A stretch of DNA of 64,000 bases from Neisseria sicca (GCF_003044565.1 NZ_POXG01000004.1:62001-126000); one strand, 5' to 3'. Positions 8,920 through 18,537 are shown, counted from the stretch's first letter. Numbers and translations are program-made. Notes: generated from the letters alone by a model not told the origin.

Positions 8920-10293
8920 TTACAGCACCATCGCGGCAACCCAGCCGGCAATCATTAGCGGGATGTTGTAGTGGATAAAGGTTGGGATGACCGAGTCGCG
9001 GATGTGGTCGTGTTGTCCGTCGGCGTTCAGACCCATGGTCGGGCCGAGCGTCGAGTCGGACGCGGGCGAACCGGCATCGCCCAACGCCCCCGCCGTGCCG
9101 ACGATGGCGACGGTTGCCAGCGGCGAGAAGCCGAGACTGATACACAGCGGCACATAAATCGCGGTAATAATCGGCAAGGTGGAGAAAGAAGAGCCGATGC
9201 CCATGGTGACCAACAATCCGACCAACAACATGGCAAATGCCGCCATGCCTTTATTGCCGCCGAAAAGCTGCATACTGTGTTCGACCAGCGGTTTGATTTC
9301 GCCTGTCGCGGTCATGACTGCCGCAAAACCTTGCGCTGCAATCATGATGAAACCGACCATCGCCATCATTTTGATGCCTTCGCCAAACACATCACTGGCG
9401 GCATTGCGGTTCATCACGCCGAGCATCATAAAGACGGCAAAACCCAGCATCGCGCCCAATACCAGCGAATCTTCATACATCAACTGAATCGCAAAACACA
9501 CACCGATTGCGATTGCCGCCACCAGACTGCGGTAAGCCGAAGGTTGGGGCTGTTCGGATGCTTCGCGATTGTCCTCGGTATCAACGGTATTGGTTTGATA
9601 AGAACGCGGTTTACGGTAATGGAGAAGCGCTAAAATCAGCCCCGAAACCATGCCCAAAGCAGGAATCGCCATCGCGTGCATGACGCTGATGTCTTTTATG
9701 TCCATGCCCGCAGATTTGATGTTGCCCAAGAGAATGTCGTTCAAGAAAATCGCGCCGAAGCCGAAGGGCAGGAACATATAAGTCGTAACCAATCCGAACG
9801 TAATCACGCAAGTAATCAATCGACGGTCGACTTTCAAGCGGTTAAACACCAGCAAAAGCGGCGGAATAATCATCGGAATGAAGGCGATATGGATAGGCAC
9901 GACGTTTTGACTCATGATACCCATCGCCAGAATAATCATCAGCAGCGTCCATTTCACCGAACTCTCGCCTTTTGCGGCATCCTGACTGTTGTTGAGTTTG
10001 CGGATAATGCCGCCCGCAAGCTGCTGCGGCAGCCCTGAATAGGTAATCGCCATCGCAAACGCACCGAGCATCGCATAAGACAAAGAAATCCGCGCGCCGC
10101 CCTTCAAGCCTTCGTTAAACACGGGAATAATCCCCGACTGAGTGACATTGCCTGCGGTATCCACGATGTTTTCCAGCGGCATTCCCGCCACCAGTCCGCC
10201 GACGAACGCACCGACAGTCAGGCTCAATACGACGTGTACGCGCGACAGCGACAACACGAGCATAACGATTACTGCAATCACTACGGCATTCAT
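8920..10293 (-). CDS. Na+/H+ antiporter family (NhaC/YuiF-like) transporter
   Basis: The 457-residue product is a polytopic inner-membrane protein with about 11-12 hydrophobic segments. Features include the N-terminal VVLSLTVGAFVGGLVAGMPL, a central SQNVVPIHIAFIPMIIPPLL, and a C-terminal GTAGALGDAGSPASDSTLGPTMGLN, a polar signature of the Na+/H+ antiporter family that includes B. subtilis YuiF. Members have been proposed as Na+/H+ antiporters or amino-acid permeases, so the substrate is uncertain. It starts with ATG at 10293 after GAAAAGGC and is followed immediately by slyX. Confidence 0.85.
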   Translation of the reverse strand: MNAVVIAVIVMLVLSLSRVHVVLSLTVGAFVGGLVAGMPLENIVDTAGNVTQSGIIPVFNEGLKGGARISLSYAMLGAFAMAITYSGLPQQLAGGIIRKLNNSQDAAKGESSVKWTLLMIILAMGIMSQNVVPIHIAFIPMIIPPLLLVFNRLKVDRRLITCVITFGLVTTYMFLPFGFGAIFLNDILLGNIKSAGMDIKDISVMHAMAIPALGMVSGLILALLHYRKPRSYQTNTVDTEDNREASEQPQPSAYRSLVAAIAIGVCFAIQLMYEDSLVLGAMLGFAVFMMLGVMNRNAASDVFGEGIKMMAMVGFIMIAAQGFAAVMTATGEIKPLVEHSMQLFGGNKGMAAFAMLLVGLLVTMGIGSSFSTLPIITAIYVPLCISLGFSPLATVAIVGTAGALGDAGSPASDSTLGPTMGLNADGQHDHIRDSVIPTFIHYNIPLMIAGWVAAMVL

Positions 10294-10638
10294 GCCTTTT
10301 CTCCGTTTCAGACGACCTGTCGGCCATCTATTTATATATTAAAAGAAACATCATAACCTAACATGATTTAACACGCTAGGGCAAACCGATTATTCATTCA
10401 AATGAATAGGATGGAATTTTGCAGGCAAGCAATTCAGACGACCCCCAGTGCAAAAACAATCCAAGCCGCCCGTTCAAGCTATCAGACAAAATGTAAAGGT
10501 ATGAAGCTGCCTTGCCTGCCGTCTGTAATATCAGCAGCAGGAACTTGAGTATGCTTGTTATCTATTCGACTAGAACAAGAACAAATGTCGTATAATCAAG
10601 CCCCAAGTTTCCCCAGTCCTTAAGGTCGTCTGAAAACC
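10294..10638. other. Divergent spacer between the antiporter gene and tldD
   Basis: The 345 bases hold no gene. They contain a reverse DUS at 10307-10318 next to the antiporter start, a partial one near 10436, a TATAAT at 10591-10596 that could be the tldD -10 box (no good -35), and a perfect AGGTCGTCTGAA at 10623-10634 ending four bases before the tldD ATG. Confidence 0.6.
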
Positions 10639-12081
10639 ATGCACTCAACTTACGCTACCGTACAGCGCGATTTGCTCGAAGCCAATCACCTTTCTCCCGA
10701 GCTGCTCGCCAAAAGCCTGAGCATCATCGGCGCGCATCACGTCGATTACGCCGACATTTACTGCCAGCGCACTGCTTTTGAGAGCTGGCATTTGGAAGAG
10801 GGTATCGTCAAATCGGGCAGTTTCCAAATCGATCAGGGTGTGGGTGTGCGCGCCGTTTCGGGCGAAAAAACCGCTTTTGCCTATGCGGACAGTTTGTGTA
10901 TCGATTCGATCAACCGTTCCGCCCAAGCCGTCCGCGTTATCGGTGCGGCAGGTGGCGAAGTTTCTGTCAAAGTGCCGTCCGTTGCACAAGGCAAATCCGT
11001 CCATGCGACGCTGAATCCCATTATCGGTCTCGATTCCGCCGCCAAAGTTGCCTTATTGAATAAAGTGGAAACGCTTGCCAAAGCCGCCGATCCGCGCATT
11101 GTACAAGTGATGGCGGGGCTGACCTGCGAATACGACATGATTTACATCGCCCGTCTTGATGGCAGACACGCCGCCGACATCCGTCCGATGGTGCGCCTGA
11201 ACGTTACCGTTATTGCCAAACAGGGCGACCGGCGCGAACAGGGCAGCGCAGGCGGTGGCGGACGCTATGACTTGGCTTATTTCGATGAAACTTTGGTGCG
11301 GCAGTTTGTCGATTCAGCCGTCAAACAAGCCCTGATTAATCTTGAATCCCGCCCTGCACCCGCAGGCGAAATGACCGTCGTTTTGGGCAACGGCTGGCCT
11401 GGCGTGTTGCTGCACGAAGCCGTCGGACACGGCTTGGAAGGCGATTTCAACCGTAAAGAAACCAGCGTCTTTTCAGGCAGAATCGGCGAGCGCGTTGCCG
11501 CTAAAGGCGTGACCGTCGTTGACCAAGGCGATATTGCCGACAGGCGCGGCTCGCTCAATATCGACGATGAAGGCAACGAAACGCGCCGCACCGTATTGAT
11601 TGAAGACGGCATCTTAGTCGGCTATATGCAGGACGAAACCAACGCCCGCTTGATGGGTACGCAATCTACCGGCAATGGCCGCCGCGAAAGCTACGCCTCC
11701 GCCCCTATGCCGCGCATGACCAATACCTTCATGGAAAACGGCGGCTACGAACCCGATGAAATCATCGCATCCATCGACAAAGGCATTTACGCCGTCAACT
11801 TCGGCGGCGGACAAGTGGACATCACCAGCGGCAAATTTGTCTTCAGCGCATCCGAAGCGTGGTGGGTCGAAGGCGGTAAACTGCAATATCCCGTCAAAGG
11901 TGCAACCATCATCGGCAACGGCCCTGAAGTGTTGAAACATGTTTCCATGATAGGCAACGATACCGCGTTGGATAGCGGTGTCGGCGTGTGCGGTAAAGAC
12001 GGGCAGAGCGTGCCGGTCGGCGTCGGACAACCGACCTTGCGGATTGATGCCGGGTTGACTGTCGGCGGTAGCGAGATTTAA
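10639..12081 (+). CDS. tldD: Metalloprotease TldD
   Basis: TldD pairs with TldE (PmbA) to form a zinc protease that degrades unfolded peptides and matures some modified peptides. The 480-residue product is full length. The catalytic HExxxH sits at residues 259-264 (LLHEAVGHGLEGD), and a third zinc ligand lies in the C-terminal region. The C-terminus (GKDGQSVPVGVGQPTLRID) is typical. The ATG at 10639 is immediately preceded by an uptake sequence (GGTCGTCTGAAAACC) that occupies the normal ribosome-binding-site position. No tldE/pmbA is seen nearby. Confidence 0.95.
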   Translation: MHSTYATVQRDLLEANHLSPELLAKSLSIIGAHHVDYADIYCQRTAFESWHLEEGIVKSGSFQIDQGVGVRAVSGEKTAFAYADSLCIDSINRSAQAVRVIGAAGGEVSVKVPSVAQGKSVHATLNPIIGLDSAAKVALLNKVETLAKAADPRIVQVMAGLTCEYDMIYIARLDGRHAADIRPMVRLNVTVIAKQGDRREQGSAGGGGRYDLAYFDETLVRQFVDSAVKQALINLESRPAPAGEMTVVLGNGWPGVLLHEAVGHGLEGDFNRKETSVFSGRIGERVAAKGVTVVDQGDIADRRGSLNIDDEGNETRRTVLIEDGILVGYMQDETNARLMGTQSTGNGRRESYASAPMPRMTNTFMENGGYEPDEIIASIDKGIYAVNFGGGQVDITSGKFVFSASEAWWVEGGKLQYPVKGATIIGNGPEVLKHVSMIGNDTALDSGVGVCGKDGQSVPVGVGQPTLRIDAGLTVGGSEI

Positions 12082-12099
12082 GGTAGGTAATAAAGTCAA

Positions 12100-12142
12100 A
12101 CGTCGTCTGAAAACTGTATTTAGGGTTTTCAGACGACGTTTT
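12100..12142 (+). terminator. DUS-pair terminator after tldD
   Basis: ACGTCGTCTGAAAAC and GTTTTCAGACGACGT form a hairpin followed by TTTTG. The first two bases deviate from the usual AGGTCG (here ACGTCG), but the change is compensated on the other arm, so the stem is preserved. Confidence 0.8.
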
Positions 12143-12301
12143 GTATTGGATGGTTGATTGGCTTGATTGGAAATGGGTGGAAGCCTTGCCTTACTCAAGT
12201 TCGCAGGAAACCGTGTTTTAAGGTATCAAGTGCCAAGTCTATCGATTCTAGCAACTCAAATAATCTGCACAGTTTGCAGCGTATCCATTTGTTAAGGTAC
12301 A

Positions 12302-12338
12302 AATAAAGCAGGCTGCCGAAACCAATCGGCAGCCTGCT
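12302..12338 (-). terminator. Terminator of the minCDE-oxyR region
   Basis: On the minus strand GCAGGCTGCCGA and TCGGCAGCCTGC form a 12-base stem with a short TTGGTT loop, followed by TTTATTT. It lies about 20 bases after the oxyR stop and is not made from the local uptake sequence. Confidence 0.8.
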
Positions 12339-12356
12339 CCTAGCATTCAATGCGCT

Positions 12357-13277
12357 TTACTCTTGGACAAAAGTAACGCCGTGAAGATGGGAATTGAGGA
12401 TGGCGGTCCGCAAAGCAGTCAATGCTTTGGGGCGGACGAAGTTCCGACGGTATGCCAAAACGACGCGGCGGTGCGGTACGGAGCCTGAAAACGGGATGAT
12501 GCTGAACAACAAATGGTCGTTTTCGGTCAGTGCGGTAGCGGGCATGACGCTGATGGCGAGACCGCTGGCAACCATGTGGCGGATGGTGTTGATGGAGCTG
12601 CCTTGCAGGGTGTTGGTCAGACCTTGGATTTTCTGCTTGGCGGCAAGTTCGGAACAGCTTGATAAAACTTGATCGCGCATACAGTTGCCTTCAGTCAGCA
12701 ACAAAACCTGTTCTTCGCCCAACATCTGCGGAGTAACGGCATCGAGTTCTTCGAAATGGTGTCCTTTAGGGACGATGACGAAGAAAGGCTCGTCATACAA
12801 AGGCTCGGTGACGATACCAGGCTCTTGGAAGGGTTCTGCGACTACGATGGCATCGACGTCGCCGCGTTTGAGCGATTCGGTCAGGATGTGCGTGTAGTTC
12901 TCTTCAAGCATCAGGGGCATTTTCGGCGCGGTTTCGCGCAGGGAAATGATGAGCTTGGGCAGAAGGTAGGGGGCGACGGTAAAAATCAGACCGAGTTTGA
13001 ATGCGCCTTCCAATTCGTTTTGCTCTTCGCTGGCAAGGTGCTTGATCAGCTCGGCTTCTTCCAGCACGCGGCGGGCTTGGGCAACGATGCGTTCGCCCGC
13101 TTCAGTGGTGATGATGTCGTTGCTGCTGCGGTCAAACAGGGATACCGACAGCTCTTCTTCCAGCTTTTTGATGGCGATGGAAAGGGTGGGCTGGCTGACA
13201 AAGCAGCGGCGCGCGGCGCGTCCGAAATGACGCTCCTGCGCGACGGCTACGATGTAACGCAATTCGGTCAAGGTCAT
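12357..13277 (-). CDS. oxyR: LysR-type peroxide-sensing regulator OxyR
   Basis: OxyR senses hydrogen peroxide through reversible disulfide formation and controls catalase and related genes. The 306-residue product has an N-terminal winged helix-turn-helix (residues 1-60, FGRAARRCFVSQPTLSIAIKKLE). The redox pair is Cys199 and Cys208 (GNCMRDQVLSSC), the same numbering as in E. coli, inside the substrate-binding-like domain. It lies four bases after minE, an arrangement known from gonococci and meningococci. It is therefore likely co-transcribed with the division-site genes. In pathogenic Neisseria OxyR mainly represses catalase until oxidised; that role here is inference. Confidence 0.95.
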   Translation of the reverse strand: MTLTELRYIVAVAQERHFGRAARRCFVSQPTLSIAIKKLEEELSVSLFDRSSNDIITTEAGERIVAQARRVLEEAELIKHLASEEQNELEGAFKLGLIFTVAPYLLPKLIISLRETAPKMPLMLEENYTHILTESLKRGDVDAIVVAEPFQEPGIVTEPLYDEPFFVIVPKGHHFEELDAVTPQMLGEEQVLLLTEGNCMRDQVLSSCSELAAKQKIQGLTNTLQGSSINTIRHMVASGLAISVMPATALTENDHLLFSIIPFSGSVPHRRVVLAYRRNFVRPKALTALRTAILNSHLHGVTFVQE

Positions 13278-13280
13278 GTG

Positions 13281-13556
13281 TTAAGCCTTTTTCTGTTCCG
13301 TTTTTTGTTCAGGCAGGGTGATGTTCAATTCGAGAACGTCCATACCATCCTGTTTTTCTTGGGAAATGCGGATGTCGTCCAAAGAAACGTTGACGTATTT
13401 GGACAATACTTCCAGCAATTCTTTACGCAGGGTAGGCAGATAGTCGGGGGCTTGACCTTCTTGGGCGCGCTCTTGTGCAATGATGATTTGCAGGCGGTCG
13501 CGTGCAACGGCGGCGGTTTTCGGTTTTCTGCCGAACAACATATCCATTAATGACAT
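13281..13556 (-). CDS. minE: Cell division topological specificity factor MinE
   Basis: MinE stimulates the ATPase of membrane-bound MinD and confines MinCD inhibition away from mid-cell. The 91-residue product has the N-terminal amphipathic and MinD-binding segment ([30 protein letters not shown]) and the C-terminal dimerisation domain. It follows minD after three bases. Confidence 0.95.
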   Translation of the reverse strand: MSLMDMLFGRKPKTAAVARDRLQIIIAQERAQEGQAPDYLPTLRKELLEVLSKYVNVSLDDIRISQEKQDGMDVLELNITLPEQKTEQKKA

Positions 13557-13559
13557 GAC

Positions 13560-14375
13560 TTAGCCTCCGAACAGCCGTTTGAAGAAGCCTTTTTTCTCGG
13601 CTTCAAGGAAACGCATTTCACGGTTTTCACCCAAGAGGCGCGCGATAACGTCTTTGTAGGCTTCTGCGGCAGTCGCACTGTCTTGGTGGATGACGGGTTC
13701 GCCGGCATTGGACGCTTGCAGGACGTTTTGCGATTCGGGAATGACGCCGATGAGCGGGATGCGCAAGATGTCGCAAATGTCTTGTACGGACAGCATTTCG
13801 CCTTTGTTGACGCGCTCGGGCGAGTAGCGGGTAATCAGCAGGTGTTCTTTGACCGTGCCGCCTTGTTCGGCTTTGCGGGATTTGCTTTGCAGGATGCCCA
13901 AGATGCGGTCGGAGTCGCGGACGCTGGATACTTCGGGGTTGGTGGTGACGATGGCTTCGTCGGCGAAGTAGAGCGCCATCAATGCGCCTTGTTCGATACC
14001 GGCGGGGGAGTCGCAGATGATGTATTCGAATCCCATTTTGTCACTACTCAATTCCTGCATGACTTTCTCAACGCCTTCACGGGTCAGCGCGTCTTTATCG
14101 CGGGTTTGCGATGCGGGCAGGATGAAGAGATTTTCGCAGTTTTTGTCTTTAATCAGAGCCTGGGTAAGTGTGGCTTCGCCTTGGATAACGTTAACCAGGT
14201 CGTAAACGACGCGTCGTTCGCAACCCATAATCAAGTCGAGGTTGCGCAAGCCGACGTCAAAGTCGATGACGGCTGTTTTGTGGCCGCGCAGAGCCAGTCC
14301 GGTTGCGATACTGGCGCTGGTCGTGGTTTTGCCTACGCCGCCTTTGCCTGAAGTTACTACGATGATTTTTGTCAC
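13560..14375 (-). CDS. minD: Septum site-determining ATPase MinD
   Basis: MinD is a ParA-like ATPase that dimerises on the membrane with ATP and recruits MinC. The 271-residue product has the deviant Walker A motif SGKGGVGKTTT (Lys11 and Lys16), the switch DFDVGLRNLD at about residue 40, and the C-terminal amphipathic membrane-targeting helix EKKGFFKRLFGG. It is the central gene of minC-minD-minE. Neisseria are cocci that still use Min to choose among perpendicular division planes. Confidence 0.97.
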   Translation of the reverse strand: MTKIIVVTSGKGGVGKTTTSASIATGLALRGHKTAVIDFDVGLRNLDLIMGCERRVVYDLVNVIQGEATLTQALIKDKNCENLFILPASQTRDKDALTREGVEKVMQELSSDKMGFEYIICDSPAGIEQGALMALYFADEAIVTTNPEVSSVRDSDRILGILQSKSRKAEQGGTVKEHLLITRYSPERVNKGEMLSVQDICDILRIPLIGVIPESQNVLQASNAGEPVIHQDSATAAEAYKDVIARLLGENREMRFLEAEKKGFFKRLFGG

Positions 14376-14405
14376 GATGTTTCCTTTATCAAATGCTTGG
14401 AATGG

Positions 14406-15110
14406 TTAATCTGTGTCGATTGCGCTGATAACCAGGCGGTTGTCTTGCAATGAAACCTGTACGGCTTTTTTGTGCAGGTGGTCGGGCAGGTCTTGTTCGA
14501 AATTGCGGTAGATGCCCGCTACGGAGACCAGTTCCGCCTGCATGGAGTGGATGAAGATGCGCGCGTTGGTGTTGCCTTTCGCGCCTGCCAGAGCCCTGCC
14601 GCGCATGGGCGCATAAATATGAATGTTTCCGTCGGCAATGAGTTCCGCACCTTGGCTGACGATGCCGGTTACGATAAGGTCGCCGTTTTCCGCGTAAACC
14701 TGTTGTCCGGTGCGGACGGGGGTGCTGATGAGGACGGTCGGGTTGCTGATGACCGTTGCCTGAACGGGTGCAGGCTCTTGGTTGATTTTGGGCTGTTGCG
14801 GCTCGGATTTGTCGCTACGGCTGAAAACCAAATGGTAACGTGCTGCGAAGGATGCCCAATATTCGCTTTCGTGGCGCAGCCCCAGAATCTGCATGCCGTA
14901 ACGGGCGAAAAGGGAAATCATGGAACCGATGTCCAATGACTCAGGATGGTCAAAATCCTGCACATCCAAAACGAAGGGGACGACATCCAATTCTTGGTAT
15001 TGACCGGCGCGTTGGCGCAAAAATTCTTCCAGTTCGGTCAAGTCTGCGGTATGCAGGTGAATAGCCAGCACGTCAAGCCGGGCTGACTTTATGTCGAAGG
15101 CGGGTTTCAT
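14406..15110 (-). CDS. minC: Septum site-determining protein MinC
   Basis: MinC inhibits FtsZ polymerisation at the wrong sites. The 234-residue product has an N-terminal FtsZ-inhibiting domain (residues 1-110). A Pro/Gln-rich linker around residues 125-135 follows, then the C-terminal beta-helix that binds MinD (TGQQVYAENGDLIVTG...IYAPMRGRALAGAKG). It is first in the operon. A T-rich stretch with TTATACAAT lies about 35 bases upstream, but I could not define a full promoter. Confidence 0.95.
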   Translation of the reverse strand: MKPAFDIKSARLDVLAIHLHTADLTELEEFLRQRAGQYQELDVVPFVLDVQDFDHPESLDIGSMISLFARYGMQILGLRHESEYWASFAARYHLVFSRSDKSEPQQPKINQEPAPVQATVISNPTVLISTPVRTGQQVYAENGDLIVTGIVSQGAELIADGNIHIYAPMRGRALAGAKGNTNARIFIHSMQAELVSVAGIYRNFEQDLPDHLHKKAVQVSLQDNRLVISAIDTD

Positions 15111-15467
15111 AATAGTGAGTAAATCATAAAATTTTTTAATTGTATAAGTTTACCGCGTAAATCTTGGCTATTCAATCCGTTTGGGCCGTCTGAAGTGAAA
15201 TTTCCCGTATCTATCAGGTTGAAATCACGGCTGGAACGCGATTGCAAGCCGATTGCAAGGTTTTGTCATGAAATGACGTTATCTTTAAAATTGTTTGAAG
15301 TGGCGTAAAAGCGACAATAGGTCGTCTGAAATCCGGAGCAGGCTCTGAATCTGAACGATCCGTCAACGGAAGGAACAGATTTTTTTATAAAGGACGGTCG
15401 GTTATTGAAGGAATAAATGGTGGGATTCGGAGGTTTTTCAGGTTTGGGTGAGGCGATTTGAACCGCT
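15111..15467. other. Spacer upstream of minC
   Basis: No gene is supported here. The segment contains a GGCCGTCTGAA uptake-like site at about 15184, of the dialect lacking the C-to-T change, and an AGGTCGTCTGAA at about 15319. It probably holds the minC promoter. Confidence 0.5.
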
Positions 15468-15510
15468 AAGGTCGTCTGAAAATGCGGCCACCGGTTTCAG
15501 ACGACCTTTT
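15468..15510. terminator. DUS-pair hairpin
   Basis: AAGGTCGTCTGAAA and TTTCAGACGACCTTTT form a stem around GCGGCCACCGG-type loop sequence and end in TTTT, which runs directly into the Correia-like element at 15510. It is not adjacent to a gene end on the plus strand, so it may simply be an uptake site. Confidence 0.6.
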
Positions 15511-15616
15511 ATAGTGGATTAAAATAAAAATGAGACAAGGCGGCAGCGCCCGCCGTGTACGGGTAGTACATAAGGGCGTTGGCAACGCCGTATCATTGCA
15601 ATTTTAATCCACTATA
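15510..15616 (+). mobile_element. Correia-like element with a divergent core
   Basis: It has Correia ends (TATAGTGGATTAA at the left, TTTTAATCCACTATA at the right) and the short-form length of 107 bases. The inside (GAGACAAGGCGGCAGCGCCC...GGGCGTTGGCAACGCCG) differs from the five other copies in this window, which share GACAAGGCGACGAAGCC. It lies about 130 bases upstream of the OPT transporter gene. Confidence 0.75.
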
Positions 15617-15746
15617 CTTTTCCGCTTTCTTTGCACATTCTTTGTCTAACTTGACATTTCCTTGCCGCCGCAACACCATAAAGGCAGAATCGGCAGCCGG
15701 TTCGAACCTGCCGTAGAGTTTTTTATCAACCGAAAGGCTATCCACG

Positions 15747-17768
15747 ATGACACAATCCACTCACGATCCTTATGCGGATTGCCGCGAGCTGACGCTTCGG
15801 GGCATGATACTCGGTGCGCTGATTACCGTGATCTTTACCGCGTCGAACGTTTACCTCGGCTTGAAGGTCGGTCTGACCTTTGCTTCGTCGATTCCGGCGG
15901 CAGTGATTTCGATGGCGGTTTTGAAGTTTTGCAAAGGCAGCAATATTTTGGAAAACAATATGGTGCAGACGCAGGCTTCGGCGGCGGGTACGCTTTCGAC
16001 CATCATCTTCGTCCTGCCCGGTTTGCTGATGGCGGGCTACTGGAGCGGTTTCCCGTTTTGGCAGACGACGCTTTTATGTATTGCCGGCGGGATTTTGGGG
16101 GTGATTTTTACCATTCCGCTGCGTTACGCGATGGTGGTGAAAAGCGAGTTGCCTTATCCCGAAGGCGTGGCGGCGGCGGAGATTTTGAAAGTCGGCAGCC
16201 ACGAGGAGGAAGGCCGTCAGGGTGGCAGCGGCATTAAAGAGCTGGCGGCAGGCGGCGCGTTGGCGGGCTTTATGAGCTTTTGTTCCAACGGTTTGCGCGT
16301 GATTGCCGACAGCGCGAGTTATTGGTTTAAAAGCGGCACGGCGATTTTCCAACTGCCGATGGGCTTTTCGCTGGCATTGTTGGGCGCGGGCTACTTGGTC
16401 GGGCTGACGGGCGGTATCGCCATCCTGCTGGGTATTTCGATTGCTTGGGGCATTGCCGTGCCGTATTTTTCATCGCACATTCCGCAGCCTGCCGATATGG
16501 AAATGGCGGCGTTTGCGATGAAGCTGTGGAAGGAAAAAGTACGCTTTATCGGCGCGGGTACCATCGGTATCGCGGCGGTTTGGACGCTTTTGATGCTGCT
16601 TAAGCCGATGCTGGAAGGCCTGAAAATGTCGTTCAAGAGTTTCGGCGGCGGTACGCCCGCTGCGGAACGCGCCGAACAGGATTTGTCACCTAAAGCCATG
16701 ATTTTTTGGGTATTGTCCATGATGCTGATTTTGGGCGTATCGTTTTATCACTTTATCGGCGATTCGCACATTACGGGCGGCATGGCTTGGCTTTTGGTGG
16801 TCGTTTGTACGCTTTTGGCTTCCGTCATCGGCTTTTTGGTCGCCGCCGCCTGCGGTTATATGGCGGGTTTGGTCGGTTCGTCTTCCAGCCCGATTTCGGG
16901 CGTGGGCATCGTTTCCATCGTTATCATTTCGCTGGTGTTGTTGGTCGTGGGCGAATCCGGCGGCTTGATGGCGGATGAAGCCAACCGCAAATTCTTGCTG
17001 GCTCTGACCTTGTTCTGCGGTTCGGCAGTGATTTGCGTGGCTTCGATTTCCAACGACAACCTGCAAGACTTGAAAACCGGCTACCTGCTCAAAGCAACGC
17101 CTTGGAGACAACAGATTGCGTTGATTATCGGCTGTATCGTCGGCGCATTCGTCATCTCGCCCGTGTTGGAACTGCTCTACGAAGCCTACGGCTTTACCGG
17201 CGCAATGCCGCGCGAAGGCATGGACGCGGCGCAGGCTTTGGCGGCTCCCCAAGCAACTTTGATGACGACCATCGCGTCAGGTATTTTCGCCCACAACCTT
17301 GAATGGGCGTACATCTTCACCGGTATCGCGATCGGCGCGGTGTTGATCGTCGTCGATTTGGTGTTGAAAAAATCGTCCGGCGGCAAACGCGCACTGCCTG
17401 TCCTCGCAGTCGGCATGGGCATCTACCTGCCGCCGTCCGTCACTATGCCTATCGTGATCGGCGCAGTGTTGGCGGCGGTGTTGAAACACATCATCGGCAA
17501 GCAAGCGGAAAATCGTGAAGGTCGTCTGAAAAACGCCGAACGCATCGGAACCTTGTTCTCCGCCGGTTTGATTGTCGGCGAAAGCCTGGTCGGCGTAGTG
17601 ATGGCATTCATTATCGTCTTCTCCGTAACCAACGGCGGCTCCGACGCCCCGCTTGCGCTGGGTCTGGAAAACTGGGAAACCACCGCATCCTGGCTGGGAC
17701 TAGCATTCTTCATCACAGGCATGGTGTTCTTCGCCCAACGCGTGTTGAAAGCAGGACGCGTCAAGTAA
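15747..17768 (+). CDS. OPT family oligopeptide transporter
   Basis: The 673-residue product is a very hydrophobic inner-membrane protein with about 14-16 transmembrane segments. The start GMILGALITVIFTASNVYLGLKVGLTFASSIPAAVISMAVLK is the OPT-family signature. The central GLVGSSSSPISGVGIVSI and CVASISNDNLQDLKTGYLLKATPWRQQ motifs are also characteristic. Bacterial members import oligopeptides or metal-chelates by proton symport; the substrate here is unknown. The gene is monocistronic, ending just before a DUS hairpin. An internal uptake sequence (AAGGTCGTCTGAAAAACG) lies in frame near 17519. Confidence 0.93.
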   Translation: MTQSTHDPYADCRELTLRGMILGALITVIFTASNVYLGLKVGLTFASSIPAAVISMAVLKFCKGSNILENNMVQTQASAAGTLSTIIFVLPGLLMAGYWSGFPFWQTTLLCIAGGILGVIFTIPLRYAMVVKSELPYPEGVAAAEILKVGSHEEEGRQGGSGIKELAAGGALAGFMSFCSNGLRVIADSASYWFKSGTAIFQLPMGFSLALLGAGYLVGLTGGIAILLGISIAWGIAVPYFSSHIPQPADMEMAAFAMKLWKEKVRFIGAGTIGIAAVWTLLMLLKPMLEGLKMSFKSFGGGTPAAERAEQDLSPKAMIFWVLSMMLILGVSFYHFIGDSHITGGMAWLLVVVCTLLASVIGFLVAAACGYMAGLVGSSSSPISGVGIVSIVIISLVLLVVGESGGLMADEANRKFLLALTLFCGSAVICVASISNDNLQDLKTGYLLKATPWRQQIALIIGCIVGAFVISPVLELLYEAYGFTGAMPREGMDAAQALAAPQATLMTTIASGIFAHNLEWAYIFTGIAIGAVLIVVDLVLKKSSGGKRALPVLAVGMGIYLPPSVTMPIVIGAVLAAVLKHIIGKQAENREGRLKNAERIGTLFSAGLIVGESLVGVVMAFIIVFSVTNGGSDAPLALGLENWETTASWLGLAFFITGMVFFAQRVLKAGRVK

Positions 17769-18537
17769 GTTGGGTTTGAAAATAAAGAGGTCGTCTGAAA
17801 ACTTAGGATTCAGGTTTTCAGACGACCTTGTTTTTATCTGTAACCCGCCCCCTCTCCCGTCCGGTGGGAGAGGGCTGGAGAGAGGGCGGCTCTACGGGGC
17901 AAACGAATTTGATTTTACCCCAAGCCATAGAACCACCCCCATCCTAACCTTCCCCCGCCGGACGGGGGAAGGGACAGGTTGCTGTTGCTGCAACGAGTAG
18001 CGTGGGCTTTGCCCACGAGATGAAAGCAAATTCAATTATTGTCTAATTTGAATGGTTAAGTAGTGGATTTCGTGGGCAAAGCCCACGCTACTTGAGTTAT
18101 CCCAAGCACGCGTTGATTGAACAAACGAGGTCGTCTGAAAACGAGCGTGAACGAGTTTACTAAAACCGGTTTTCACGTTTTCAGACGACCTGATTTTTAC
18201 TTGCAACCTGCCCCCTCTCCCGTCTGGCGGGAGAGGGCTGGGGAGAGGGTGGTTCTACGGGTCAAACGAATTTGATTTTACCTAGACCCACAAAGCCACC
18301 CCCATCCTAATCTTCCTCCGTCGGACGGGGGAAGGGACAAGTTGCCGTTGCTGCAATCCGTAGCGTGGGTTCTACCCACGAAATCAGTGAAACGTGACCA
18401 TCCAATTCAGTTTTTAGAAGATAGATTTCGTGGGCAAAGCCCACGCTACAAACTGGCGTGGATTAAATAAAAGGTCGTCTGAAAACTCAACTTCCAAGTT
18501 TTCAGACGACCTTTTGTGTCACGACAAGATAGTCGGC
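17769..18537. repeat. Gene-free spacer with two copies of a GC-rich repeat and three DUS hairpins
   Basis: DUS inverted pairs lie at 17788-17835, 18128-18191 and 18471-18515. Between them are two copies (about 17843-18100 and 18210-18460) of a composite repeat. Its parts are CCCCTCTCCCGTC...GGGAGAGGGCTGG, a CAAACGAATTTGATTTTACC block, a CCCCCATCCTAA...GACGGGGGAAGGGACA block, and the palindromic flank GTAGCGTGGGCTTTGCCCACGA with its inverse TCGTGGGCAAAGCCCACGCTAC. Short ORFs here come only from the repeats. The third hairpin can terminate the gene at 18538 or the transporter transcript. Confidence 0.75.

Noticed and set aside
8971..10038. Plus-strand ORFs opposite the antiporter gene
   Set aside because: Products are His/Asp/Arg-rich antisense shadows of the hydrophobic transporter.
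17770..18000. 76-codon ORF after the OPT transporter
   Set aside because: It is a translation of the DUS hairpin and GC-rich repeat.
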